Of a DNA stretch of 64,000 nt, positions 9,587 through 17,500 are shown piece by piece (position 1 is the stretch's first letter; each line of letters begins with the position of its first letter). The notes below the pieces were generated by a model. That model was not told where the DNA came from. It did no database searches and saw nothing but the letters and a program-made list of their open reading frames with translations. Position numbers and translations under genes: made by a program. Source of the DNA: Clavibacter sp. VKM Ac-2873 (lineage in GTDB: Bacteria > Actinomycetota > Actinomycetes > Actinomycetales > Microbacteriaceae). The stretch spans positions 62,001-126,000 of the forward strand of contig NZ_JADKRS010000004.1 in NCBI RefSeq assembly GCF_015351075.1, in the 5' to 3' direction.

Positions 9587-10069
9587 CTAGGCGGGCCAGC
9601 AGCTGTGGATCAAGCCGGTCACCGCGGGACCGGTGGTGCGGAGGCGCACCGTCTCCATCCGCTCGAACCCGTCCTGGGCCGGCAGCTCGACGACCTTCCA
9701 CCCGACGATCGAGCGCTGCTCGTCCTGCGCCTGCACGGCGCAGAAGGCCCGGGTGCCGGCGGGCATGACCACGGAGAAGGTGACGTCGATGGTGCGGGCG
9801 TCGACGATGTCGAAGGCGCGGTCCGTGGCGTCGATGGATCCCGACGCCTGGTCGAGTCCCGCCCACAGCACCCACGCGCCGAACACGAGCGCGACGAGGC
9901 CGCCGGCCGTGCCGTAGAGCCAGCGCTGGCGGATGCGCGCGGGCCGCGTGCGGCCGTAGCGCTCGTCGAGCGCGGCGGTCGATCGAGGGGCGGGGACGCG
10001 GTGCTCGACGGTCTCGTCGTCGTCGGCGGAGGGGCCCGAGGGGGCGGGGGAGCGGGACTCGGTCGTCAC
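9587..10069 (-). CDS. DUF4307 domain membrane protein
   Basis: This is a 160-residue protein of unknown function. It has a disordered acidic N-terminus (residues 1-45), one membrane helix (about 51-70, WLYGTAGGLVALVFGAWVLW) and an extracytoplasmic beta-rich domain. That domain includes IDVTFSVVMPAGTRAFCAVQA and a late Cys (GLIHSCWPA). The pairing of DUF4307 with greA and mca is conserved in actinobacteria, which is why I assign the family. The two cysteines could form an extracytoplasmic disulfide. It is divergent from mca with a 66-nt gap that must hold both promoters. Confidence 0.8.
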   Translation of the reverse strand: MTTESRSPAPSGPSADDDETVEHRVPAPRSTAALDERYGRTRPARIRQRWLYGTAGGLVALVFGAWVLWAGLDQASGSIDATDRAFDIVDARTIDVTFSVVMPAGTRAFCAVQAQDEQRSIVGWKVVELPAQDGFERMETVRLRTTGPAVTGLIHSCWPA

Positions 10070-10135
10070 GGCGAACTCCTCACACGCACCTTGTACTCTG
10101 GGTGGTCAGACTACATTCCCCACCCTTGGAGCCCC

Positions 10136-11017
10136 GTGACCCTGCGCCTCATGGCCGTGCACGCCCACCCCGACGACGAGTCCAGCAAGGGCGCGGCGAC
10201 CTACACCCACTACACGCACCAGGGGGCCGAGGTCATGGTCGTCAGCTGCACGGGGGGCGAGGCGGGGGACATCCTCAACGAGGGGCTCGCGGAGCGGGCG
10301 ATGGCCGAGCGCGACCTGCCGGGCCTGCGCCGCATCGAGATGGCGCGCGCGCAGGCGGTCATGGGCGTGCAGCACCGCTGGCTCGGCTACGTCGACTCGG
10401 GCATGGCGCGCGAGGACGGCTCGCTGCCGCCGGCGGCCTTCGCGAGCATCCCGGTGGAGGTGTCGGCCGAGCCGCTCATCCGCCTGGTCCGCGGGTTCCG
10501 CCCCCACGTGCTCGTCGCCTACGACGAGAACGGCGGCTACCCGCACCCCGACCACATCCAGGCGCACGTGATCGCGATGGAGGCGTGGCGCGAGTCCGGC
10601 GTCGCCGGCTCCTACCCCGACGCGGGCGAGCCGTGGCAGGTCTCCAAGCTGTACTTCGACCGGATCTTCAACGGCGCCAAGCTGCGCGCCGTGCGCGAGC
10701 ACCTGGTCGCGACCGACGCGGCCCCGGAGATGCTCGAGGCCGTCGACGAGATGCTCGGGTGGATGGGCGACCGTCCCGACCTCGCGACCACGCACGTCCA
10801 CGTCGCCGACCACTTCGAGGCCCGCGATCGCGCGCTCCTCGCGCACGCCAGCCAGGTGGCGCCCGACAGCACGTTCTTCCGCTGGCCGCGCGACCTGCAG
10901 CAGCGGGCCTGGCCGTTCGAGGACTTCCAGCTCGTGGAGTCGCGCGTCGAGGTGCCGGACGAGGAGCACGACCTGTTCGCCGGCGTCGTCGACGAGGAGC
11001 GGGCGGCGGTCGCGTGA
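10136..11017 (+). CDS. mca: Mycothiol S-conjugate amidase
   Basis: Mca hydrolyses the amide bond of mycothiol S-conjugates, releasing a mercapturic acid for export and glucosaminyl-inositol for reuse in mycothiol synthesis. The 293-residue protein has the zinc ligands of the MshB/Mca (PIG-L/LmbE) family: HAHPDDESSKGAAT at residues 8-21 and HPDHIQAH near 139-146. It also has the Mca-type EVMVVSCTGGEAGDILN segment and YDENGGYPHPDH. I start at GTG 10136, with GGAG 7 nt upstream, because homologues begin close to LRLMAVHAHPDDE. It indicates that this organism uses mycothiol. The 3' end overlaps the next small gene by 1 nt (TGATG). Confidence 0.93.
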   Translation: MTLRLMAVHAHPDDESSKGAATYTHYTHQGAEVMVVSCTGGEAGDILNEGLAERAMAERDLPGLRRIEMARAQAVMGVQHRWLGYVDSGMAREDGSLPPAAFASIPVEVSAEPLIRLVRGFRPHVLVAYDENGGYPHPDHIQAHVIAMEAWRESGVAGSYPDAGEPWQVSKLYFDRIFNGAKLRAVREHLVATDAAPEMLEAVDEMLGWMGDRPDLATTHVHVADHFEARDRALLAHASQVAPDSTFFRWPRDLQQRAWPFEDFQLVESRVEVPDEEHDLFAGVVDEERAAVA

Positions 11018-11364
11018 TGGGCGCCGACCTCGTCCTGCGGCTCGCGACCGCGGTCACCACCACGCCGAGCCCCACGCCCAGCGCGGAGTTCGACCCCGAC
11101 ACCGTCTCGCCCGGGCCCGTCGGCTTCCTCGCGATCTTCTTCGTGGCCGTCATGGTGCTGCTGCTCATGGTCGACATGACCCGTAGGATCCGGCGCACGC
11201 GCTACCGCGAGGAGATCCGCGGCCGGCTGGAGGCGGAGAAGCTCGAGGCCGACCTCGCGCGCGACTCGGCGCCCGAGCGCGGCGCGCGCACCGCTCCGCC
11301 CGCGGATCCCGCCGGCGAGGACCCGACGGCGCCCGACGGCCCGGCCTCCCCTCCGCGCACGTGA
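11017..11364 (+). CDS. Small single-span membrane protein downstream of mca
   Basis: This 115-residue protein has no function I recognise. It has a short Pro/Thr-rich N-terminus, one membrane helix (about residues 30-50, FLAIFFVAVMVLLLMV) and a positively charged cytoplasmic segment (TRRIRRTRYREEIRGRL). A disordered Pro/Ala/Asp-rich tail follows. The ATG shares its A with the mca stop codon (TGATG), so it is translated with mca. Small proteins of this shape often follow mca in actinobacteria; any link to mycothiol metabolism is inference. Confidence 0.7.
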   Translation: MGADLVLRLATAVTTTPSPTPSAEFDPDTVSPGPVGFLAIFFVAVMVLLLMVDMTRRIRRTRYREEIRGRLEAEKLEADLARDSAPERGARTAPPADPAGEDPTAPDGPASPPRT

Positions 11365-11501
11365 TGCGCGGCGGCTCCCCGCGCAGGTGACCCGGCGGCC
11401 GGCGTCCCCCGTACAGGGGACGTTGGCCGTCGCTCGTCCACCGCCGCGCCATGCGCTGGAAGCGGTCCGTTCACCCCCGCTCGCGAAGCTCGCCGGGCAT
11501 C

Positions 11502-11515
11502 CGGGAACGTTCCCG
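11502..11515. promoter_or_regulatory. LacI-type operator-like palindrome before the Ugp-like operon
   Basis: CGGGAACGTTCCCG is a perfect 14-bp palindrome with the central CG step typical of LacI/GalR-family operators. It lies 27 bp before the first permease start. No regulator gene is adjacent, so control would be in trans. Confidence 0.6.
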
Positions 11516-11541
11516 ATCCGGCTGCGAGGAGGACCACCGAC

Positions 11542-12528
11542 GTGACGCACACCACCGCGCCCGCCCGGGCGGCCGCGCCGCCCCCGACCGGCGCGCACCG
11601 CCCGACCGATGCCGCGCGCCCCGCCGCCGCGCCGCGCCCGCGCCGCCGCCGCCCCGGGAGCCTCCGCGACGGCCTGCTGTTCCTCGCCTTCGTCGGCCCG
11701 AACGTGCTCCTGCTCGCGGTCTTCACGTACAAGCCGCTCCTCGAGTCCTTCTACTACTCGACGCTGCAGTGGAACATCGGGTCCCAGGTGGCGCGCGAGG
11801 TCGGCCTCGCCAACTACGTCGCCTGGTTCCAGGACCCGCAGACGCCCACCGTCGTCTCGGTCACCGTGATCTTCACGGGCGTCACGGTGGTCGGCTCGAT
11901 GGTGCTGGGGCTCGGCGTCGCCGTGCTGCTCAACCGCAGGATCCGGCTGCGCGGGCCCGTCCGCACCATCATCGTCGCGCCGTACGTGCTCTCCGGCGTC
12001 GCCGTCGGCTTCCTCTGGCTCTACGTCTTCGACCCGAACTTCGGCCTGATCTCGGCGGGCCTGCAGTTCCTCGGCCTCCCGTCGCCCGACTGGTACAGCG
12101 ACCCGGGCGCCGCGCTCGCGATGGTCACCACCGTGCAGGTCTGGCGCGACCTCGGCTACTGCGCCCTCATCTACCTCGCGGGCCTCCAGGCCGTGCCGAA
12201 GGACCTGCTCGACGCGGCGGCCCTCGACGGCGCCGGCCGCGTCCGCACCTTCCTCCGCGTGGTGCTGCCGCTGCTCAGCCCGACCACGTTCTTCCTCAGC
12301 GTGACCACGCTGCTGAGCTCGCTGCAGACCTTCGACCTCATCAGCGCCATGACCAAGGGCGGGCCGTTGCAGGGGACCACCACGATGATGTACCAGATCT
12401 ACCACGAGGGCTTCGTCGCCGGCCGGGCCGGGTACTCCTCGGCCGTCGCCACGATCCTCTTCCTCGTGCTGCTCGTCGTCACGCTCGTCCAGCTCGTGAT
12501 CGTCCAGCGGAAGGTGCACTACTCGTGA
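11542..12528 (+). CDS. ABC transporter permease, UgpA/MalF type
   Basis: This 328-residue permease of the carbohydrate CUT1 class has a proline/alanine-rich cytoplasmic N-terminus (residues 1-45). Six predicted helices follow, starting with LLFLAFVGPNVLLLAVFTYKP. The ATPase-docking EAA loop is visible near residues 220-240 (DLLDAAALDGAGRVRTFLRV). The GTG start at 11542 has GAGGAGG upstream. It is the first gene of a permease-permease-binding protein-GDPD operon. The linked ugpQ-like gene suggests glycerol-3-phosphate or glycerophosphodiester uptake, but sugar uptake remains possible. No ATPase gene is present; a shared MsiK/UgpC-type ATPase elsewhere would be needed. Confidence 0.85.
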   Translation: MTHTTAPARAAAPPPTGAHRPTDAARPAAAPRPRRRRPGSLRDGLLFLAFVGPNVLLLAVFTYKPLLESFYYSTLQWNIGSQVAREVGLANYVAWFQDPQTPTVVSVTVIFTGVTVVGSMVLGLGVAVLLNRRIRLRGPVRTIIVAPYVLSGVAVGFLWLYVFDPNFGLISAGLQFLGLPSPDWYSDPGAALAMVTTVQVWRDLGYCALIYLAGLQAVPKDLLDAAALDGAGRVRTFLRVVLPLLSPTTFFLSVTTLLSSLQTFDLISAMTKGGPLQGTTTMMYQIYHEGFVAGRAGYSSAVATILFLVLLVVTLVQLVIVQRKVHYS

Positions 12529-13436
12529 CCACGACCCTCGCCCGCCCGGAGCCCGCGGCCGTGCCCGCGGGATCCCGCCGTCCGCGTCGCGGCCCCCGTC
12601 CGTCGGGGAAGGGGTCGGCGCGTCCGTCCCTCGCCGGCACGTACCTCGCGCTCGCCCTCGCGGTCGTCGTCATGCTCCTGCCGCTCGTCTGGATGGTGCT
12701 CACGAGCTTCAAGGACTTCGGCGAGATCTACTCGCTGCCGCTGAAGCTCCTCCCGTCGTCCTTCGCGCCGACGAACTACGCGACGGCGTCCGACACGGTC
12801 TCCTTCTCGACGCTCGCGACCAACAGCCTCATCAAGACGATCGCGGGCTCGGGCCTCAAGGTGCTGCTCGGCCTGATGACCGCGTACGCGCTGGTCTTCA
12901 TCCGCGTGCCCTTCAAGAACGTGTGGTTCGGCGTCGTGATCCTCGCGCTCCTCGTGCCCCAGCAGATCGTGATGATCCCGAACTACCAGGTCATCGCGGG
13001 CCTCGGCTGGATCAACACCTACCCGGGCCTCATCCTCCCCGGCGTCGCGAGCGCGTACGGCACGTTCCTCTTCCGCCAGCACTTCCTCACGCTGCCGGGC
13101 TCCGTCCTCGAGGCCGCCTCCATGGACGGCGCCGGGCACCTGCGTCGCCTGTGGTCGTTCGTGATCCCCATGTCGGGCCCCACGATCGCCGCGGTCGCCC
13201 TCGTCTCCATCGTGGGCGAGTGGAACGACTACCTCTGGCCGCTCCTCGTCACCACCGACCCCCGCATGATGACGCTGCCCGTCGGCCTCACCCTGCTGCA
13301 GGACACGACGGGCATCACCAACTGGGGCGTGCTGATGGCGGGCACCGTCATCGTCACGATCCCGGTGCTCGCGGTCTTCCTCGTCTTCCAGCGGCGCATC
13401 GTCGGCGGCCTCACCGCCGGCGCCGTGACCGGCTGA
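12525..13436 (+). CDS. ABC transporter permease, UgpE/MalG type
   Basis: This second CUT1 permease (303 residues) pairs with the preceding one; its GTG start overlaps that stop codon (GTGA). After a basic N-terminus it has a first helix (ALALAVVVMLLPLVWMVLTS). The family segment LVPQQIVMIPNYQVIAGLGW and the EAA loop GSVLEAASMDGAGHLRRLW (about residues 185-205) follow, then the WNDYLWPLLV motif. This protein forms half of the membrane channel. Substrate is inferred only from operon context (GDPD gene and Ugp-like binding protein). Confidence 0.86.
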   Translation: MTTTLARPEPAAVPAGSRRPRRGPRPSGKGSARPSLAGTYLALALAVVVMLLPLVWMVLTSFKDFGEIYSLPLKLLPSSFAPTNYATASDTVSFSTLATNSLIKTIAGSGLKVLLGLMTAYALVFIRVPFKNVWFGVVILALLVPQQIVMIPNYQVIAGLGWINTYPGLILPGVASAYGTFLFRQHFLTLPGSVLEAASMDGAGHLRRLWSFVIPMSGPTIAAVALVSIVGEWNDYLWPLLVTTDPRMMTLPVGLTLLQDTTGITNWGVLMAGTVIVTIPVLAVFLVFQRRIVGGLTAGAVTG

Positions 13437-13506
13437 CGCACGTCCCGAACCCCCCTCCCCACCTCACCCCTCCCCGCTCGACCCGCACCCCGAACCCAGG
13501 AGAACC

Positions 13507-14886
13507 ATGCCCATCGACCCCCGCTCGGCCCTCGGCGGCTTCGCCGCCCGTCCGTTCGACCGCCGCGGCGTGCTGAAGCTCGGCGCCGTCCTCGGCGGCA
13601 CCGCCATGCTCGCCGCCTGCTCCGGTCCCTCGGTCGGCGGCGACACGGCGGCCACCGCCGCCCCCGACACCGACTGGGACGGGATCCAGCCCGCCACGGA
13701 CATCACCTGGTGGACCACGCACCCCGGCCAGACCTCCGACCTCGAGGCGCAGTTCGCGGCGGACTTCCTCGCCAAGACCGGCATCACCGTGAACGTGGTG
13801 ACGGGCGGCGCGAGCTACGACGAGATCGCCCAGAAGCTGCAGGCGGCCGCGGGCACCGACAGCATGCCCGACATGGTGAACGCGAGCGACACCTGGTGGT
13901 TCCGCTACATGGTCAACAAGCAGTCGATCGCCATGGACGGCCTCATGTCGCACCTCGGCTTCGAGCTCGACGACTTCAACAAGGTCTTCCTCGACGACTA
14001 CCTGTACAACGGCGCGCGCTACGCGGTGCCGTACGCCCGCTCGACGCCGATCTTCTACTACGACAAGTCGATCTGGCAGAAGGCCGGCCTGCCCGACCGC
14101 GCCCCCGACACCTGGGCCGAGCTCGAGGAGTGGGCGCCCGCCATCATGAAGGTCACCGGCGGCAACCCCGCGGTGCGCCTGCCGCAGGGATCCATCGGCA
14201 CCTGGGCCATGAGCAACGTCCTCTGGGGCCGCGGCGGCCAGTACTCCGACGGCTGGGACCTGAAGCTCGACCAGCCCGAGACGCTCGAGGCGGCCCGCTA
14301 CGCGAGCGGCCTCGTCTTCGACTCCAAGATCGCGAACGTCGCGGCGGCCAGCGGCGACACCGCGGTCGACTTCGCGGGCGGGCTCGCGCCGTGCACCATC
14401 GCGTCGGCGGGCGCGGTCGGCATCGTCACCGCGAGCGCGAAGTTCCCCATCGGCACGGGCGTGCTGCCCGGAGGCCCCCAGGGCCAGTTCGTCCCCACGG
14501 GCGGCACGGGCCTCGCGGTCGTCGGCAGCAAGACCAAGGAGCAGCAGCTCGCGGCCGCGATGTTCATCAAGCACGTCACCGAGGTCGACCAGCAGGTCGC
14601 CTTCGCGAAGAAGACGGGCTACGCGCCCGTGCGCACCTCGGCCGGCCAGTCGTCCGACCTCACGGGCTTCTGGGCGGCGAACCCGGCCTTCCGCACCGTG
14701 TACGACAGCCTCGAGCACGTCCGCTCGCAGGACTGGGCGCGCACGCTGATCCCGAACGGCGACACGTACCTGCAGCAGCCGTGGTCGCAGATCCTCACGC
14801 AGGACGCCGACCCGGCGGCGGTCTTCCCGGCCGCGGCCACGCAGCTCACGTCCGCCTACAAGGAGAACGTCGAGCCGTACCTGTGA
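13507..14886 (+). CDS. Extracellular solute-binding lipoprotein of the Ugp-like importer
   Basis: This 459-residue CUT1 substrate-binding protein has an N-terminal RRGVLKLGAVLGG segment, a possible twin-arginine signal, and the lipobox LAAC at about residues 36-39. It would be a lipid-anchored receptor. The periplasmic-binding-protein core includes ITWWTTHPG, IAQKLQAAAGTD and a stretch like that of UgpB (VPYARSTPIFYYDKSIWQ). RBS AGGAG lies just before the ATG. The stop overlaps the GDPD gene. The UgpB-like features and linked GDPD gene favour glycerophosphodiesters as ligand, but this is not certain. Confidence 0.85.
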   Translation: MPIDPRSALGGFAARPFDRRGVLKLGAVLGGTAMLAACSGPSVGGDTAATAAPDTDWDGIQPATDITWWTTHPGQTSDLEAQFAADFLAKTGITVNVVTGGASYDEIAQKLQAAAGTDSMPDMVNASDTWWFRYMVNKQSIAMDGLMSHLGFELDDFNKVFLDDYLYNGARYAVPYARSTPIFYYDKSIWQKAGLPDRAPDTWAELEEWAPAIMKVTGGNPAVRLPQGSIGTWAMSNVLWGRGGQYSDGWDLKLDQPETLEAARYASGLVFDSKIANVAAASGDTAVDFAGGLAPCTIASAGAVGIVTASAKFPIGTGVLPGGPQGQFVPTGGTGLAVVGSKTKEQQLAAAMFIKHVTEVDQQVAFAKKTGYAPVRTSAGQSSDLTGFWAANPAFRTVYDSLEHVRSQDWARTLIPNGDTYLQQPWSQILTQDADPAAVFPAAATQLTSAYKENVEPYL

Positions 14887-15659
14887 CCGACGCTCCGCGC
14901 ACCTTCCTGCTGGCGGGCCACCGCGGCAGCATGGCGGACTGCCCGGAGAACACGATGCTCTCCTTCATGACGGCGGAGCGGGCCGGGGCGGACGAGATCG
15001 AGCTCGATGTGCGCCTCACGCGCGACGGGCAGGTGGTCGTGCTGCACGACCGCACGCTCGAGCGCACCGCGGCGGCGCCCGGCCCGCACCTCGGCACGCC
15101 CGTCGAGGAGCTGACGCTGGCCGAGGTCCGATCGGTGGACCTCGGCTCGGGCCAGCGCGTGCCGACCCTCGACGAGGTGCTCGACCGCACGCGCGGGTTC
15201 GTGCAGGTGGAGGTGAAGGCGCCGGCGGCGGCGGGACCCCTGGTCGCGCTCCTCCGCGCCCGCGGCGACGCCGACCGGACCCGCTGCACCGTCATCAGCT
15301 TCCACCCGCAGGCGCTCGTGGACGTGATGGCCGGGCTGCCCGACCTCCCGCGCGGCACGGGCCTGCTCGTCGCCGACATCGACGGCGAGTGGCGCGACGC
15401 GGTCGCGCCCACGGGGGCGCGCACGATCATGCTGCCGTGGCGCGGCCTCACGCGGTCGCTCGTGGACGGGCTCCACGACGCCGGGCTCCGCGTGCACGCG
15501 TCCCTCCTCGAGGGACCGGGCGAGGTGCGCCGCATCGTGGAGCTCGACGTGGACGCCACCACGGCGAACCACCCCCGCTACGCGCGCGAGCTGCTCGCGG
15601 CGCATCCGGGGTTCGTCGCGCGGTTCCCCGGCTTCGCGCGCGCGGGCGCGGGCGCCTGA
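14883..15659 (+). CDS. ugpQ: Glycerophosphodiester phosphodiesterase
   Basis: This cytoplasmic enzyme (258 residues, no signal peptide) hydrolyses glycerophosphodiesters to glycerol-3-phosphate and an alcohol. The GDPD catalytic set is present: HRGSMADCPENT (residues 12-23), with the two general acid-base histidines in HRG and LHDRTLERTA; metal-ligand EIELDVRLTRDGQVVV near residue 40; and VQVEVKAP near residue 108. The GTG start overlaps the binding-protein stop by 4 nt. Placement as the last gene of an ABC importer operon mirrors E. coli ugpBAECQ, except that ugpC is missing here. Confidence 0.88.
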   Translation: MTDAPRTFLLAGHRGSMADCPENTMLSFMTAERAGADEIELDVRLTRDGQVVVLHDRTLERTAAAPGPHLGTPVEELTLAEVRSVDLGSGQRVPTLDEVLDRTRGFVQVEVKAPAAAGPLVALLRARGDADRTRCTVISFHPQALVDVMAGLPDLPRGTGLLVADIDGEWRDAVAPTGARTIMLPWRGLTRSLVDGLHDAGLRVHASLLEGPGEVRRIVELDVDATTANHPRYARELLAAHPGFVARFPGFARAGAGA

Positions 15660-15687
15660 CCCGGTTCCGCGGGCGGGCGGCCGCGCG

Positions 15688-16431
15688 TCAGACGACGGGC
15701 GGGTGCGTCGCCACGAGCAGGATCCCCGTCCAGTGGCAGAGGAACGCCACCAGCGTGAACGCGTGGAAGATCTCGTGGAAGCCGAAGCGGCCGGGCCAGG
15801 GGTTCGGCCGCTTCAGCGCGTACGCGACCGCGCCGACCGTGTAGGCGAGGCCGCCCGCGAGGATCAGCGTCATCATGGCCGCGTCGGCCCGGAAGAAGTC
15901 GACGACGAACACGAGCGACGCGTAGCCGAGCACGAGGTACAGCAGCACGTACAGCCAACGCGGGGCGTGGATCCAGAGCACGCGGAAGAGCACGCCGACC
16001 GTCGCGCCGGACCACACCAACCAGAGCAGCAGCACCGACTCGTCGTGCGGCAGCGCCAGCACCGTGATGGGCGTGTACGAGCCCGCGATGAGCAGGAAGA
16101 TGTTGGCGTGGTCCATCCGCTTGAGGAGGATCTTGGCCCGCGGCGACCAGTCGAACCGGTGGTACACGGCCGAGACGCCGAACAGCAGCAGCGACGACGC
16201 CACGAACACGGCGCACGCGATCTTCGCCGCGGTCCCGTCGGCGACCGCGATGAGCACGATCCCGAGCACGAGCGCCACCGGCGTCATGCCCGCGTGCAGC
16301 CAGCCGCGCCAGGTGGGCTTGGGCTCCGGGCCGGCGTCCTGCGCGTCCTCGACGAGCGGCAGGTGGGCGACCGACGCGTCCTCCTCCGGGGCGTCTCCGA
16401 GCGGCCGGGGGGAGGAGGCGTCGCGCGTCAT
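15688..16431 (-). CDS. Hemolysin III family (TrhA/PAQR) membrane protein
   Basis: This 247-residue protein has seven predicted helices and the PAQR/hemolysin III metal-site pattern: Ser-Val-Tyr-His (SAVYHRFDW), RMDHANIFLLIAGSYTP and the late FHEIFHAFTLVAFLCHW. Those histidines form a hydrolase-like zinc site in the family. Bacterial TrhA proteins are linked to membrane fluidity homeostasis; haemolysis is not implied. It is convergent with the GDPD gene (28 nt). TACACT (16443-16438) ends 6 nt before the ATG, so a leaderless mRNA is predicted. Confidence 0.88.
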   Translation of the reverse strand: MTRDASSPRPLGDAPEEDASVAHLPLVEDAQDAGPEPKPTWRGWLHAGMTPVALVLGIVLIAVADGTAAKIACAVFVASSLLLFGVSAVYHRFDWSPRAKILLKRMDHANIFLLIAGSYTPITVLALPHDESVLLLWLVWSGATVGVLFRVLWIHAPRWLYVLLYLVLGYASLVFVVDFFRADAAMMTLILAGGLAYTVGAVAYALKRPNPWPGRFGFHEIFHAFTLVAFLCHWTGILLVATHPPVV

Positions 16432-16437
16432 CCTGCG

Positions 16438-16443
16438 AGTGTA
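16438..16443 (-). promoter_or_regulatory. -10 element (TACACT) of hemolysin III gene, leaderless
   Basis: On the reverse strand TACACT is followed by 6 nt and ATG. Confidence 0.5.
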
Positions 16444-16499
16444 GGACAGCGGTCCACGACGTCAGCCGGGCGGTCGATCCGGCTCCCGGGTGCGTGGGA

Positions 16500-16505
16500 T
16501 AGCGT
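16500..16505 (+). promoter_or_regulatory. -10 element (TAGCGT) of the cis-prenyltransferase gene, leaderless
   Basis: TAGCGT is followed by 7 nt and the GTG at 16513. It is divergent from the hemolysin III promoter 57 bp away. Confidence 0.5.
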
Positions 16506-16512
16506 TGCCCCC

Positions 16513-17298
16513 GTGCGAGAGAAGCCGATCCGACCGTGGCGCGGTCTGCTCTACCGGGCGTACCAGAAGCGCATCCGCCGCGGTCTCGACCGGAACGCGC
16601 TGCCGCACCACATCGCGATGATCCTCGACGGCAACCGCCGCTGGGCCCGCCAGCTCGGGCTCGAGTCCGCGGCGCACGGGCACCGCGCGGGAGCGGCCAA
16701 GTTCCTGGAGTTCCTCGAGTGGTGCGACGACCTCGACATCAAGGTCACCACGCTCTACCTGCTGTCGACCGACAACCTCACGGGCCGCGGCAGCGCCGAG
16801 CTCACCGCGCTCATCGACATCATCGGCGAGCTCGCGGAGGACCTCTCCCGGCACCGCGACTGGCGCGTGAAGCACGTCGGATCCGACGAGGGCCTGCCGC
16901 CCGAGCTCATCGCCCGGCTCGACGCCTCCGAGGAGCGCTCGAAGGGCAACGCCGGGCTCCACATCAACCTGGCCGTGGGCTACGGCGGGCGCACCGAGAT
17001 CGCCGACGCCATGCGCAGCATCGTGCAGCAGCACCACCTGGCCGGCGGCACCCTGGAGGACCTCGCGGCCCTCCTCACGCCCGACCTCATCGGCGAGCAC
17101 CTCTACACGAGCGGGCAGCCGGACCCGGACCTCGTGATCCGCACCTCGGGCGAGCAGCGCATCAGCGACTTCATGCTGTGGCAGTCGGCGCACAGCGAGC
17201 TCTACTTCATGGAGGCGCTGGGCCCGGACCTCCGCGAGGTCGACTTCCTGCGCGCCCTCCGCGACTACTCCTCGAGGCAGCGGCGCTTCGGCTCCTGA
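16513..17298 (+). CDS. uppS: Isoprenyl (cis-prenyl) transferase, closer to the short-chain Z-FPP synthase type
   Basis: This 261-residue cis-prenyltransferase condenses isopentenyl diphosphate onto an allylic diphosphate. The catalytic Asp is in MILDGNRRWAR (about residue 39). YLLSTDNLTG and the C-terminal RTSGEQRISDFMLWQSAHSE are family signatures. LLSTDNL in place of FSTEN, and the N-terminal LYRAYQKRIRRGL, resemble mycobacterial Rv1086 (Z,E-farnesyl diphosphate synthase) more than the long-chain enzyme. The product may thus be a short-chain primer for polyprenyl-phosphate synthesis. The symbol follows the usual family name. GTG start with a leaderless -10 at 16500. Confidence 0.88.
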   Translation: MREKPIRPWRGLLYRAYQKRIRRGLDRNALPHHIAMILDGNRRWARQLGLESAAHGHRAGAAKFLEFLEWCDDLDIKVTTLYLLSTDNLTGRGSAELTALIDIIGELAEDLSRHRDWRVKHVGSDEGLPPELIARLDASEERSKGNAGLHINLAVGYGGRTEIADAMRSIVQQHHLAGGTLEDLAALLTPDLIGEHLYTSGQPDPDLVIRTSGEQRISDFMLWQSAHSELYFMEALGPDLREVDFLRALRDYSSRQRRFGS

Positions 17299-17408
17299 CG
17301 CCGTCGCGGCCGTCGTCGGGGGCGGGTCGAGGAAGAGTTAATGTCCACGACACATCCGGACCCGCGTCGCTCTGGTCAGCACGGCGGTGGGCGACGTAGG
17401 TTCCACTC

Positions 17409-17427
17409 ATCGGGCATGGCGCCCGAT
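17409..17427 (+). promoter_or_regulatory. Possible 5'-UTR hairpin of the PIN-PhoH gene
   Basis: A perfect 7-bp inverted repeat ATCGGGC/GCCCGAT with a 5-nt loop begins 7 nt after a TAGGTT (17397-17402) that could be a -10 element. If so, the hairpin forms the 5' end of the mRNA. No clear -35 is seen. Confidence 0.3.
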
Positions 17428-17500
17428 CGAGAGGGCCGCAGGATCTCTTCTCGCCACCGTGGCCCGATCGCCGTCAGGATCCGAGCGCGACCGCTCGGGG

